DNA of 64,000 nt from Paracoccaceae bacterium (lineage in GTDB: Bacteria; Pseudomonadota; Alphaproteobacteria; Rhodobacterales; Rhodobacteraceae): the NCBI GenBank assembly GCA_028875855.1, contig JAGWVA010000003.1, forward strand, positions 53,203 to 117,202. Direction: 5' to 3'. This document shows, one piece after another, positions 21,469 through 29,393 of this stretch (its first letter is position 1; every line of letters begins with the position of its first letter). The notes beneath the pieces were generated by a model. The model was not told the DNA's origin. It worked only from the letters and a program-made list of their open reading frames with translations, and did no database searches. Made by a program: the position numbers and the translations under genes.

Positions 21469-21884
21469 GCCGCCCCCCGCAGGCTGAGCTGCGCATCGGT
21501 GAAGACGAACCGGCGATCGAGGCGGAATTTCACCACATAGCCGATGGCAAGGCCGATCACCGCGCCCGCCTCGCGCGCGGCCTCGGTGCCCCACAGGGCC
21601 CAGGCGCCGGTCTCGAACCCCCAGAAGATCACCGTCGTGACAACGCCCATGGCGCTGTAGAGCAGGAACTTGCGCCCGTGCTGGGCAAGCCCCACCGCGC
21701 CGTCGAAGAAGATCCAGCGCTTGTCGAGCACGTATTTCACCACGAGCCCTGCCCCCGTCCCCGCGATCATCGCCGGCAGAAGCTCGGGCCAGAGCGCCAG
21801 CGCCCCGCGCTGCACCAGTAGGTTCACCACCGTCGCGATGGCGGCGAACAGGCCGTAGCGCAGGATCAGGCCGGTCAGGCTCAC
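21465..21884 (-). CDS. GtrA family membrane protein
   Basis: 139 residues with four predicted transmembrane helices (about 5-25, 32-50, 66-90 and 98-120) and the family hallmarks VVKYVLDKRWIF and VVKFRLDRRFVF, an internal duplication. GtrA proteins are linked to translocation of polyprenyl-phosphate sugars. The mycobacterial member Rv3789 sits beside dprE1/dprE2 and acts in arabinosylation. The start is GTG at 21882-21884, overlapping the stop of the upstream HAD-UbiA gene (GTGA). The stop overlaps the DprE1-like start. Confidence 0.85.
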   Translation of the reverse strand: MSLTGLILRYGLFAAIATVVNLLVQRGALALWPELLPAMIAGTGAGLVVKYVLDKRWIFFDGAVGLAQHGRKFLLYSAMGVVTTVIFWGFETGAWALWGTEAAREAGAVIGLAIGYVVKFRLDRRFVFTDAQLSLRGAA

Positions 21885-23314
21885 AGCAGCACCCCCATCA
21901 GCGCAAAGGCGAAAATGACAAGCGCGGAGACCTGGCTGACGCGGTCCTTCGCGGCGAAGATCACCGGGTCGTCGTCCATCAGGCCCCGGTGACCCAGCAT
22001 CACCATGCGGCTGATCCAGTAAAGCAGGACCATGCAGATCCCCCACAGCGCGCCGGGCTGGTTGTAAAGCACCCGCACATTGGGCGAGTCGAGATAAAGC
22101 GCCATCACGAGAACCGAGACGAAGCCCGCCCCGACCGCCATCGTCTCGACCAGCGGCAGGTCGCTTGCAAGATACCCCCTGCCCGCGGGCTTGTCCTTGC
22201 CCGAGGCGATGTTGTCCACCAGTTCTGCCTGCCGCTTCACCGCCGCAAGCGAGAAGAAGAAGAAGACCGAGAAGGCCAGCAGCCAGACCGAAAGCTCGAT
22301 ATCCGACGCGGCCCCGCCCGCGACGATGCGCACCGTGTAAAGGGCCGAAAGCGCCACGATATCGACCACCAGCAGGCGCTTGAGGCGCAGGGAATAGGCC
22401 GTGGTGAGGATCAGGTAGCCCAGCATGACCGCGACGAAGCGCGCCCCCAGCGGCACCGCAAGCACAAGCCCCGCGAGCAACAGCGCAGGCGCGAGGATCG
22501 TGCCGTGCAGGATCGGCATCGCGCCCGAGGCGAGCGGCCGGTTGCGCTTGCGCGGATGCGCCCGGTCGGCGGCAAGGTCCAGAAGATCGTTGAGCACATA
22601 GACGCCCGAGGCGATCATGCTGAAGACGATGAAGCCAAGCAGGGCCTGACCGAAGGTCTGCAGCCGGAAATCGTGGCCCGCGAGCATCGGCAGGAAGACC
22701 AGCAGGTTCTTCATCCACTGATGGGGCCGAAGCGCCCGCACGTAATCCTGCGCCCGCGCGGCCCCGCTGGCGATCACCTCGACCGGGCGGCCCGTGGCCT
22801 CGGCCTTGCGGCGCAGCTCGGGCGTGGCCGCCACGATCACCGCGCGCCCCGCCTCGGCCCAGACCGGCAGATCGGCCTCGGCGTCGCCCATGTAGTCGAA
22901 GCCCCCTGCGCCGAACTGCGCGACAAGGAAGGCCGCCTTGTTCGCCCCTTTCAGGTTGGTTTCCCCGTTGGACCCGTAAACCTCGTCGAACAGGCCCAGA
23001 TGCGCCCCGATGCGGTCGGCAAGCCCCTGATCCGAGGCCGTCACCAGCGCCACGCGCCCGCCGCCATCCCGCCAGGCCCGGATATGGGCCAGCACGGCCT
23101 CGTTATAGGGAAGCGCGCTGACGTCCACCGCCCCGGCCTGACCGAGAAACCGTTTCAGCGCGGCCTTGCCGTGCGACAGCCGGGCAAGGCAGCGAAAGGG
23201 CGTCGCCCAGCTTTGCGCGAAGGCGGCCCAGAAGGTTTCCAGAAGCATGTCGGAACGGATCAGCGTTCCGTCGAGATCCACCGCAAGCACCCGGCCCGCC
23301 TTCTGATCCTTCAT
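21881..23314 (-). CDS. HAD phosphatase fused to UbiA prenyltransferase, likely polyprenyl-phospho-ribose synthase
   Basis: 477 residues. Residues 8-185 are a haloacid dehalogenase domain (DLDGT at 13-17, GDAEADLPVW near 140). Residues 190-477 are a UbiA-type integral membrane prenyltransferase with about eight helices. The metal motif NDLLDLAADRAHP with KRNRP closely matches that of mycobacterial Rv3806c, which transfers phosphoribose from PRPP to decaprenyl phosphate. The fused HAD domain would supply the next step, removal of the 5-phosphate. It leads the operon with GtrA, DprE1-like and DprE2-like genes. A quinone-type UbiA role is less likely because of these neighbours. Confidence 0.85.
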   Translation of the reverse strand: MKDQKAGRVLAVDLDGTLIRSDMLLETFWAAFAQSWATPFRCLARLSHGKAALKRFLGQAGAVDVSALPYNEAVLAHIRAWRDGGGRVALVTASDQGLADRIGAHLGLFDEVYGSNGETNLKGANKAAFLVAQFGAGGFDYMGDAEADLPVWAEAGRAVIVAATPELRRKAEATGRPVEVIASGAARAQDYVRALRPHQWMKNLLVFLPMLAGHDFRLQTFGQALLGFIVFSMIASGVYVLNDLLDLAADRAHPRKRNRPLASGAMPILHGTILAPALLLAGLVLAVPLGARFVAVMLGYLILTTAYSLRLKRLLVVDIVALSALYTVRIVAGGAASDIELSVWLLAFSVFFFFSLAAVKRQAELVDNIASGKDKPAGRGYLASDLPLVETMAVGAGFVSVLVMALYLDSPNVRVLYNQPGALWGICMVLLYWISRMVMLGHRGLMDDDPVIFAAKDRVSQVSALVIFAFALMGVLL

Positions 23315-23490
23315 CTCCGGCCTGTCTTAATGTCTCAAATTCCGAAACAATCTATGATGGTCCTTTGCGGCAGCAAAGCGACAATGCCGCGACGGCGTCA
23401 TGGAATGCCAAGGCTTTCCCGAGCGGCTGCGCGCATGCGACCTCATAGGAGGGGACGCGGGAGGGGGCAAGCGGGATAGGCCGAAACCTG

Positions 23491-23518
23491 CCCGATCGCG
23501 GCGCGGCGCGCGATCGGG
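23491..23518 (-). terminator. Hairpin upstream of the UbiA operon and downstream of the FliM-like gene
   Basis: Arms CCCGATCGCG (23491-23500) and CGCGATCGGG (23509-23518) form a 10-bp perfect stem 4 bases after the FliM-like stop codon on the minus strand. It lacks a clean T-run. Confidence 0.5.
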
Positions 23519-23521
23519 GGC

Positions 23522-24472
23522 CTAGCCGGTCGCGACCCGACGCCCGGCGGGCTCTGTCGCGGGGGCGCTGGCTTTGGACGGGGCGGGCCCTGCCGCGTCG
23601 CCGATCCGTTGCAGGCGCAGGGCCCGAAAGCCGTGGTTCTGCCCAAGCTTTCCGGTGGCGAGCCTGCGCCCGTCGATCCCTTCGACCGACACGGCGTCAA
23701 GTGCTGCGGCAGGCAGGGCAAGGACATCGCCCGCCTTCAGCAAGAGAACCGCCGACAGCGGCAGGCTGAGACGGTGAAGCACCGCCGAAAGCTCGGCCGT
23801 GGCGAGCATCGCGCCGTCCCCGATCCCCTGGGGCGGCGGCGCCCCTTGCGCCTGCCGGCCCGACGGGTCAGGCGCGGCGGCGGCCGTCATCTGCCCCGCG
23901 GCAGGCAGCGCCAGCAGCACACGCCCCACCCGCCGCGCCTCGCCAAGCGCAAGATCGGCGGCGAGAACGCGGTAGCCGCGATCTTCCAGCAAGAGGCCGA
24001 GCGGTCGTGCGTCGTCCAGAAACGAGGCGTAGCGGAATCCCTGAACCCAGCCCTGCATCCCTTCGGCCAGCAAGACGGCCTCCAGCCCGGCAAGGGTTCC
24101 GTCGATCAGCCCCGCCGACATCGCCGCATCCGTCCGCGTCGGCTTGCGTGGCGTGGCTGCGCCGACCGTGACACGCCCCGTCGTCATCGCCTCGATCAGC
24201 GCGGCGACGACGACCGGGTCCATCGCCATGAGGCCCAGGCCCTCCCCCGGACCTTCGAGGATGGTGAGCAGCGCGCGTTCGGGCAGGCCGTCCAGAAGTT
24301 CGGCGAGCGATCGCACCGCCTCGGTGACCGTGCCGATGTCGGGGCGGAAGGCCGGAACCGTTTCCGCCGCGCGCGCAAACGCCAGCCGGAAGGCGCGGAT
24401 GCCGGGATCTTCCGCCACCTGAACCACGGGGCGCCGCCCCAGTTTCCGCCTGAGCACCGAATCCGAATGCAC
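23522..24472 (-). CDS. FliM/FliN (SpoA) family protein, orphan
   Basis: 316 residues. The centre (about 30-195) resembles the CheC-like middle domain of the flagellar switch protein FliM. The C-terminal part (about 225-295: VLHRLSLPLSAVLLLKAGD and so on) is a SpoA domain. It lacks the N-terminal EIDALL-type CheY-binding peptide of classical FliM. It lies 66 bases downstream of an SLC5-fused histidine kinase on the same strand and not in a flagellar cluster. It may be a switch-type adaptor tied to that kinase, or a displaced flagellar component; the sequence alone cannot tell. Confidence 0.7.
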   Translation of the reverse strand: MHSDSVLRRKLGRRPVVQVAEDPGIRAFRLAFARAAETVPAFRPDIGTVTEAVRSLAELLDGLPERALLTILEGPGEGLGLMAMDPVVVAALIEAMTTGRVTVGAATPRKPTRTDAAMSAGLIDGTLAGLEAVLLAEGMQGWVQGFRYASFLDDARPLGLLLEDRGYRVLAADLALGEARRVGRVLLALPAAGQMTAAAAPDPSGRQAQGAPPPQGIGDGAMLATAELSAVLHRLSLPLSAVLLLKAGDVLALPAAALDAVSVEGIDGRRLATGKLGQNHGFRALRLQRIGDAAGPAPSKASAPATEPAGRRVATG

Positions 24473-24538
24473 CCTGCCCCGCCTTCTGCCGGTTTCCCGT
24501 CGGTTCTGCGCCAGAAGGGTTTAGATTTGGTTGACGGA

Positions 24539-27214
24539 TCAGGCCGCCTGCGCCAGCCGCAGCGGAAAGCTGACCCGGAAGGCCGCGCCGCCCTGCCCCG
24601 GCAGATAGGCGATCTTGCCGCCGAGGTTGGCCATGATCTCGCGGCAGATCGCAAGCCCAAGGCCCGCGCCGCCCGCGTGGCTCTGATCGGTGAGGCGGGC
24701 GAACTTCTCGAAGATCAGCGCCTGCGCGGATTTGGGGATGCCGCTGCCGTTGTCGATGAAATCGACATCGACCTGCCCGGCGCGCGGTCTGACCGCGATG
24801 CGCAGCCGCGGACGCGCCGCATCGCAGTATTTGCGCGCATTCGTCACAAGGTTGATGAAGACCTGCGCCAGCCGGTCTGGGTCGGTGGCGACGATCACCG
24901 CCTCGGCCGCGGGATCGCGCTCGATCTCCAGCGCGCCCGTCCCCGCAGCCGCCAGCGCCCGGTCGATCAGGTCGCGCAGGCTCACGCTGGCCGATTGCAG
25001 CTTCACCTGCCCGTTTTCCAGAACCGACAGGTCCAGCAGATCGTCCAGCAGCCGCGTCAGGCGGATCGTCTCGGCATGGATGATGCCGGCGTAGCGCGTG
25101 GCCTCCCCCTCGGCGAGGCCCCCCTCCATCAGGATTTCCGAAAAGGCCCGGATCGAGGTCATGGGCGTGCGCAACTCGTGGCTGATCTGGCTCAGGAACG
25201 CGTCCTTTTGCAGCGACAGCTGCGTGAGCTTGGCGTTCACGTCGCGCAACTGCCGCGCGGTGCGGGTCAGTTCCTCGGACTTCGCCTCGAGCTGGCTGGA
25301 ATATTCCATGATCTGCGCGGTCTCGTTCGCGACCGCCATCAGATCCTCGACCGAGACCGAGGCCCCGCCGGTGATCTGCGTGATCATCGCATGCGCCGTC
25401 GCCGCCCCGACCGAGCCGGACAGAAGCCGCTCGAGCCGCGTGACGAAATCGGGCGTGATGTCGGGCAGGAAGCCTTCGATCCCCTGCGCCCGGGCCTGCG
25501 CGCTGAAGAAGGCCTGCGCCGCCTCGGGGCCAAGGATGCGCTGCGACATGACCAGCAGGTCTTCGGCCTCGGCAAAGCCCGGCTGCCAGCCCTGCCGCCC
25601 GGCGCGGCTGTCGAAGGCATTGACGAACCGCGCGCCCTGCAGCCGCTCCATCGGGCTGGGGAAGGTTGCCAGCGACACCGCGCAAAAGGCGATGGTGTTC
25701 AGCGTCATCGACCAGAACAGCGCATGAAGCAGCGGGTCCATCCCGGTCACGCCAAAGAGGGCATGCGGCCGCAGCCAGCCGATACCGAAGGGCCCATACT
25801 CCATGACGCTTGCCGACAGCAGACCGTCGGCGCCGAAGCTCGGCAGGAACAGCGCATAAAGCCAGATGGAAAAGCCAAGCATCAGCCCCGCCGCGGCGCC
25901 CGCCCGCGTGGCGCCCCGCCAGTAGAGCCCGCCCAGCATCGCCGGCAGCACCTGCGCGGCCCCGGCAAAGGAAATCAGGCCGATGGCGGCCAGCGCCTCG
26001 CCCCCGCCGGTCAGGCGATAATAGCCATATCCCAGCGCCAGCACGCCCGCGATGGATAGCCGCCGCGCGGTCAGCACCAGCCGGCGCACATCGCCCGCCA
26101 GCGCCACCTTGCGCCGCGAGGCCGACAGCCAGAAGGGCATGACGATATGGTTCGACACCATCGTCGAAAGTGCGATGGCCGCCACGATCACCATCGAGGT
26201 CGCGCTGGAGAAGCCGCCCAGGAAGGCCAGCATCGCAAGCCCGCTTTGATGCGAGGCCAGCGGCAGCGTCAGCACGAACAGGTCAGGGTTCGATCCCTTC
26301 GGCAGAAGTTCCAGCCCCATCACCGCGATCGGCACGACGAACAGGCTCATCGCCAGCACATAGAGCGGAAAGGCCCATGAGGCCGTCGCAAGGTGCCGCT
26401 CGTCCGAGTTTTCCACCACCAGGACCTGGAACATGCGCGGAAGCGATATCACCGCCGCACCGGCCAGGAAGGTCAGCCCGACCCAGCGGCTTGGCCGAAG
26501 CTGCCAGGAGGCGAGGTCCGAGGCGTCGATCCGGTGCAGCACCTCGATCGGCCCGCCGCCGAGCCCCCAGACGACGAAGACGCCGACCGCCAGCAGGGCG
26601 ATCAACTTGACCACCGCCTCGACCGCGATGGCCGTGACCACGCCCTGATGCTGTTCGTTGGCATCCAGATTGCGCGTCCCGAACAGGATCGTGAAGACCG
26701 CAAGCCCCGCCGCCACCCAGAACGCGGTCAGATCCGGCCCCGGCAGCGCCCAGCTCATCGGCGAGGGCGCAGCGAAGGCGCGAAACGACAGCGTCACGGA
26801 TTGCAGTTGCAGCGCGATATAGGGCGTGGCCGAGGCGACCGCGATCAGCGTGACCACCACGCCAAGGAAGTTCGACTTGCCGTAGCGCGAGGAAATCAGG
26901 TCCGCGATAGAGGTCACCCGCTGCCGCCGCCCGACGCGCACCAGCTTTCTGAGCACACCCCACCAGCCGATGAAGACCAGCGTCGGGCCAAGGTAGATCG
27001 TTGCGAATTCCAGCCCCGACCGCGCGGCGTAGCCCACCGCGCCGTAAAAGGTCCAGGCGGTGCAGTAGATCGACAGCGACAGCGTATAGACGACGGGGGA
27101 TCGCAGCCAGCCGATCCGCCCGCGCTCGGCCCGGCGCTCGACAAGGAAGGCCACGAGAAACAGGAAGCCCACGTAGATCAGGCAGGCCAGCACCAGCAGG
27201 CGAAAGGCGATCAT
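24539..27214 (-). CDS. Histidine kinase with N-terminal sodium/solute symporter (SLC5-STAC) sensor
   Basis: 891 residues. Residues 1 to about 500 form an SSS-family transporter-like module with about 13 membrane segments. A STAC-like linker (DFVTRLERLLSGSVGAATAHAM) lies near residues 585-610, followed by a coiled coil, and then the kinase: H-box SHELRTPMTS, N-box NLVTNARKY, DNGSGIPKS and GAGLGLAIC. This is the layout of CbrA-type sensors, in which the transporter part senses or imports a nutrient. The start ATG at 27212-27214 overlaps the preceding small gene. There is no receiver domain; the partner is probably the single-domain regulator upstream. Confidence 0.92.
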   Translation of the reverse strand: MIAFRLLVLACLIYVGFLFLVAFLVERRAERGRIGWLRSPVVYTLSLSIYCTAWTFYGAVGYAARSGLEFATIYLGPTLVFIGWWGVLRKLVRVGRRQRVTSIADLISSRYGKSNFLGVVVTLIAVASATPYIALQLQSVTLSFRAFAAPSPMSWALPGPDLTAFWVAAGLAVFTILFGTRNLDANEQHQGVVTAIAVEAVVKLIALLAVGVFVVWGLGGGPIEVLHRIDASDLASWQLRPSRWVGLTFLAGAAVISLPRMFQVLVVENSDERHLATASWAFPLYVLAMSLFVVPIAVMGLELLPKGSNPDLFVLTLPLASHQSGLAMLAFLGGFSSATSMVIVAAIALSTMVSNHIVMPFWLSASRRKVALAGDVRRLVLTARRLSIAGVLALGYGYYRLTGGGEALAAIGLISFAGAAQVLPAMLGGLYWRGATRAGAAAGLMLGFSIWLYALFLPSFGADGLLSASVMEYGPFGIGWLRPHALFGVTGMDPLLHALFWSMTLNTIAFCAVSLATFPSPMERLQGARFVNAFDSRAGRQGWQPGFAEAEDLLVMSQRILGPEAAQAFFSAQARAQGIEGFLPDITPDFVTRLERLLSGSVGAATAHAMITQITGGASVSVEDLMAVANETAQIMEYSSQLEAKSEELTRTARQLRDVNAKLTQLSLQKDAFLSQISHELRTPMTSIRAFSEILMEGGLAEGEATRYAGIIHAETIRLTRLLDDLLDLSVLENGQVKLQSASVSLRDLIDRALAAAGTGALEIERDPAAEAVIVATDPDRLAQVFINLVTNARKYCDAARPRLRIAVRPRAGQVDVDFIDNGSGIPKSAQALIFEKFARLTDQSHAGGAGLGLAICREIMANLGGKIAYLPGQGGAAFRVSFPLRLAQAA

Positions 27215-27501
27215 CGCGCGGCTCCGCCGTCCGGGTCGTCGCGCTCCTCGGCCTCTTCGGCGCTGACCACGGGAGCAAGCACGCGGGCGATCACGAAGGC
27301 CGCAAGGATCAGCAGCGGCCAGGCGATGAACAGGTAAAGCGCATCCGTCGCCGTGGACCGCGCGACCGACGCGCCGTGGCCCCACAGGATCGGCAGCAGG
27401 AACAGGAAGAAGCCAAGGATCGGCAGCAGCCGCGCCGCATCCATCACCCGGCGCAGACGGTAGGTCTGCCGGCCAAGAAAGAGGGGCCGGCCCGAGGCCA
27501 T
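27211..27501 (-). CDS. Small two-helix membrane protein in the kinase operon
   Basis: 96 residues with two predicted transmembrane segments (about 23-41 and 54-77) and a charged acidic C-terminal tail. It is not recognised as a characterised family, although small two-helix proteins often accompany SSS transporters as accessory subunits. The start overlaps the stop of the response regulator gene and the stop overlaps the kinase start (ATGA at both ends), so expression is tightly coupled. Its likely role is a partner of the SLC5 module (inference). Confidence 0.8.
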   Translation of the reverse strand: MASGRPLFLGRQTYRLRRVMDAARLLPILGFFLFLLPILWGHGASVARSTATDALYLFIAWPLLILAAFVIARVLAPVVSAEEAEERDDPDGGAAR

Positions 27502-27869
27502 CAGGCCCCCGCCAGCGCGCGGACCGAGGCCAGCACCTCGGTGTTGGAAAACGGCTTGGTAAGGAACTGGCTGGCGCCGTAACGCTCGGCAAGCTCGCGG
27601 TCCCGCGCCTGACTCTTGGCGGTCAGCATCAGCACCGGCAGCCCGCGCGTGCGCGCGTCGGCCCGCAGATCCTGCAGGATCTCGAAGCCCGAGCGCCCCG
27701 GCAGCATCACGTCCAGCACCACGACATCGGGCGTCGCGGCATGGATCGCCTCGACCGCGCCTGTCCCTTCGGAATGCGCGCTGACCTGCCAGCCGTCGCG
27801 TGACAGGATAAAGCGCATCGCCTCAAGGATATTCGGCTCGTCCTCGACAAGCAGGACATGTTTGCCCAT
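27501..27869 (-). CDS. Single-domain response regulator
   Basis: 122 residues: a lone CheY-type receiver domain with acidic pair Glu-Asp-Glu near residues 9-11, the phospho-acceptor Asp in VVLDVMLPG near residue 52, the conserved Thr/Ala in MLTAKS and Lys in LTKPFS. There is no output domain, so it acts by protein contact or as a phosphate relay. The ATG at 27867-27869 follows GGAGGAGATCGAGGC. It is the first gene of the operon with the small membrane protein and the SLC5 kinase, and a strong promoter lies upstream. Confidence 0.92.
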   Translation of the reverse strand: MGKHVLLVEDEPNILEAMRFILSRDGWQVSAHSEGTGAVEAIHAATPDVVVLDVMLPGRSGFEILQDLRADARTRGLPVLMLTAKSQARDRELAERYGASQFLTKPFSNTEVLASVRALAGA

Positions 27870-27920
27870 GCCTCGATCTCCTCCCCCCGCCGCTCTCTCC
27901 TCCGAGATGGCATTTTCGTG

Positions 27921-27949
27921 ACTATCGCGAAGATGCGCTTCGCTGTCAA
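27921..27949 (-). promoter_or_regulatory. Consensus promoter with palindromic operator in the spacer
   Basis: On the minus strand TTGACA (27944-27949) and GATAGT (27921-27926) are 17 bases apart. The whole spacer (27927-27943) is the inverted repeat GCGAAG-N5-CTTCGC, placed to block or remodel polymerase binding. It drives the receiver/kinase operon. Confidence 0.65.
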
Positions 27950-27973
27950 AACCTTGGGCTGCGCATTCGTCGG

Positions 27974-29272
27974 TCAGACGGCGTCCGAAAGGATGGATGG
28001 CTCGCGCCGGGCGGGACAGTCCTCGCGCGGGCAGATCCGGCAAGAGGCGCCGACGGGTTCGGCCGGCCCGGCATCGGCGCCGGGCTGGATCAGCATCACC
28101 GCCTCGTTCACCTGCGGCGCGTCGAAGGCGGCGGGCACGCGGGGAACGCAGATCGCGAAGGCGGTGAACCGGGTCTCGTCACGCCCGGCGAAGGTCAGCC
28201 GCGCCCGGATCGGCAGCATCGGCCGCGCGAGCGACTGGTAAAGCGGCCAGAGCGGGCAGCCCGCGCCGAAGCGCGGCAGCGCAAAGCCCTTGGCGGGCTT
28301 TCGGTAGGTGATCGCGCCTGCGCCGTCGCAGACGACCAGCCCCGTATCCGCCTGCTCGGGCAGGCTCGCCACCCGCCGCAGGACGCAAGGAAGATCGACG
28401 CCCGTCGCCGCCGCCACGGCCGCGGGATCGCCGCCCCCCGCCTCCATCGCGCTGCGCAGGGCGGCCAGCGGCAGGCGGTCGGCGTCCATCGCGTAGCGCT
28501 CGACGATCCGCCCCGCGATCCGGCGGGCAGAGGCGCTGGTAAAGCTTGCCGCCACGAGTCTGCGGCCGGCGTTCGCCCCCCGCGCCTCGACCTCGGGCAG
28601 ATGGTAGTCGCGCGCGCCAAGCCAGGCCTCGACCTCTTCCTGAGGCGAGACGAGCGCGGGTTCCTCTCCGCTTGGCGCATCGAGATAGGCCACCAGCGCC
28701 TCGGCCCCCAGGGCCAGACGGTCGGCATCCTCGCGCAGGTTGGTCTGAAACCGCGCGCGCCATTCCGGCTCCAGGTCCTCGGTCTCGGCCAGGATCGTCG
28801 CCGCCGAGCGCACCCCGGTCAGGGCCGAGAGCACCTCGTGCAGCGAATCCGACAGGACCGGGTCATGCGCCATCCGGTCCGACAGCGCGGCCACGGTGCG
28901 CTCCAGCAGCGCGACCCGCCCCTGCCGCGCGGCCAGAAGCCCGGCCCAGCCGGGAAAGCGGCCCACGAATTCCTCGATCCGGTCAAGCTCGGGGGCAAGG
29001 CCCTCGCCATCCGCCTCGCGCCCCACGGCGGCGGCATCGCGCAGCCCGTCGAGCAGCGCCGCCGCCGCCCCCTCGGTCAGCACCGCCGGCTCCACCTGCA
29101 GGGCGGTCGCGATCCGCTCCAGAAGCGGCTCTCCGATGCGGCGGCGGTTGTGTTCGATGAGATTGAGGTATGAGGCCGACACCCCCACCTCGCGCGCGAG
29201 GTCGGCCTGCTTGATCCCGGCAAGCGCGCGTCGCTCGCGGATGCGGCTTCCGGTCAGTGCAGAACGCGGCAT
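27974..29272 (-). CDS. XRE family regulator, short-chain fatty acyl-CoA regulator (ScfR) type
   Basis: 432 residues. An N-terminal Xre-type HTH (residues 8-62, with VSASYLNLIEHNRR) is followed by a long helical region and a C-terminal DUF2083-like domain that ends with a cysteine cluster CRICPREDCPARREP. This is the layout of RamB/PrpR/ScfR regulators of acetate, propionate or short-chain acyl-CoA metabolism; mycobacterial PrpR carries a 4Fe-4S cluster at such cysteines. The ATG at 29270-29272 has GGGAGGAA upstream. An inverted repeat sits over its ribosome binding site region. Confidence 0.85.
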   Translation of the reverse strand: MPRSALTGSRIRERRALAGIKQADLAREVGVSASYLNLIEHNRRRIGEPLLERIATALQVEPAVLTEGAAAALLDGLRDAAAVGREADGEGLAPELDRIEEFVGRFPGWAGLLAARQGRVALLERTVAALSDRMAHDPVLSDSLHEVLSALTGVRSAATILAETEDLEPEWRARFQTNLREDADRLALGAEALVAYLDAPSGEEPALVSPQEEVEAWLGARDYHLPEVEARGANAGRRLVAASFTSASARRIAGRIVERYAMDADRLPLAALRSAMEAGGGDPAAVAAATGVDLPCVLRRVASLPEQADTGLVVCDGAGAITYRKPAKGFALPRFGAGCPLWPLYQSLARPMLPIRARLTFAGRDETRFTAFAICVPRVPAAFDAPQVNEAVMLIQPGADAGPAEPVGASCRICPREDCPARREPSILSDAV

Positions 29273-29283
29273 GGCGGTTCCTC

Positions 29284-29302
29284 CCTGCCAGAGATTGACA
29301 GG
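29284..29302. promoter_or_regulatory. Imperfect inverted repeat at the scfR-type leader
   Basis: CCTGCCA (29284-29290), 5 bases, TGACAGG (29296-29302): one mismatch between arms, 12 bases before the start codon. A possible autoregulatory operator. Confidence 0.35.
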
Positions 29303-29327
29303 AAAGAACCGCCCGCTCAATGGATTA

Positions 29328-29346
29328 GGGGGCGATTTTCGCCCCC
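29328..29346. terminator. Second hairpin between aminotransferase and regulator genes
   Basis: GGGGGCGA (29328-29335), loop TTT, TCGCCCCC (29339-29346): an 8-bp perfect stem downstream of the terminator at 29358-29384. It may back up termination or lie in the regulator's leader. Confidence 0.4.
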
Positions 29347-29357
29347 CTTACCGACTT

Positions 29358-29384
29358 TGAAAACGATTTTTCGCCGAAAAATCG
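29358..29384 (-). terminator. Terminator of the aminotransferase gene
   Basis: A perfect 10-bp inverted repeat CGATTTTTCG / CGAAAAATCG (29364-29373 and 29375-29384) with a one-base centre, 9 bases after the stop codon. The minus strand then reads TTTTCAAAG. Confidence 0.6.
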
Positions 29385-29393
29385 CCCCCGCCC

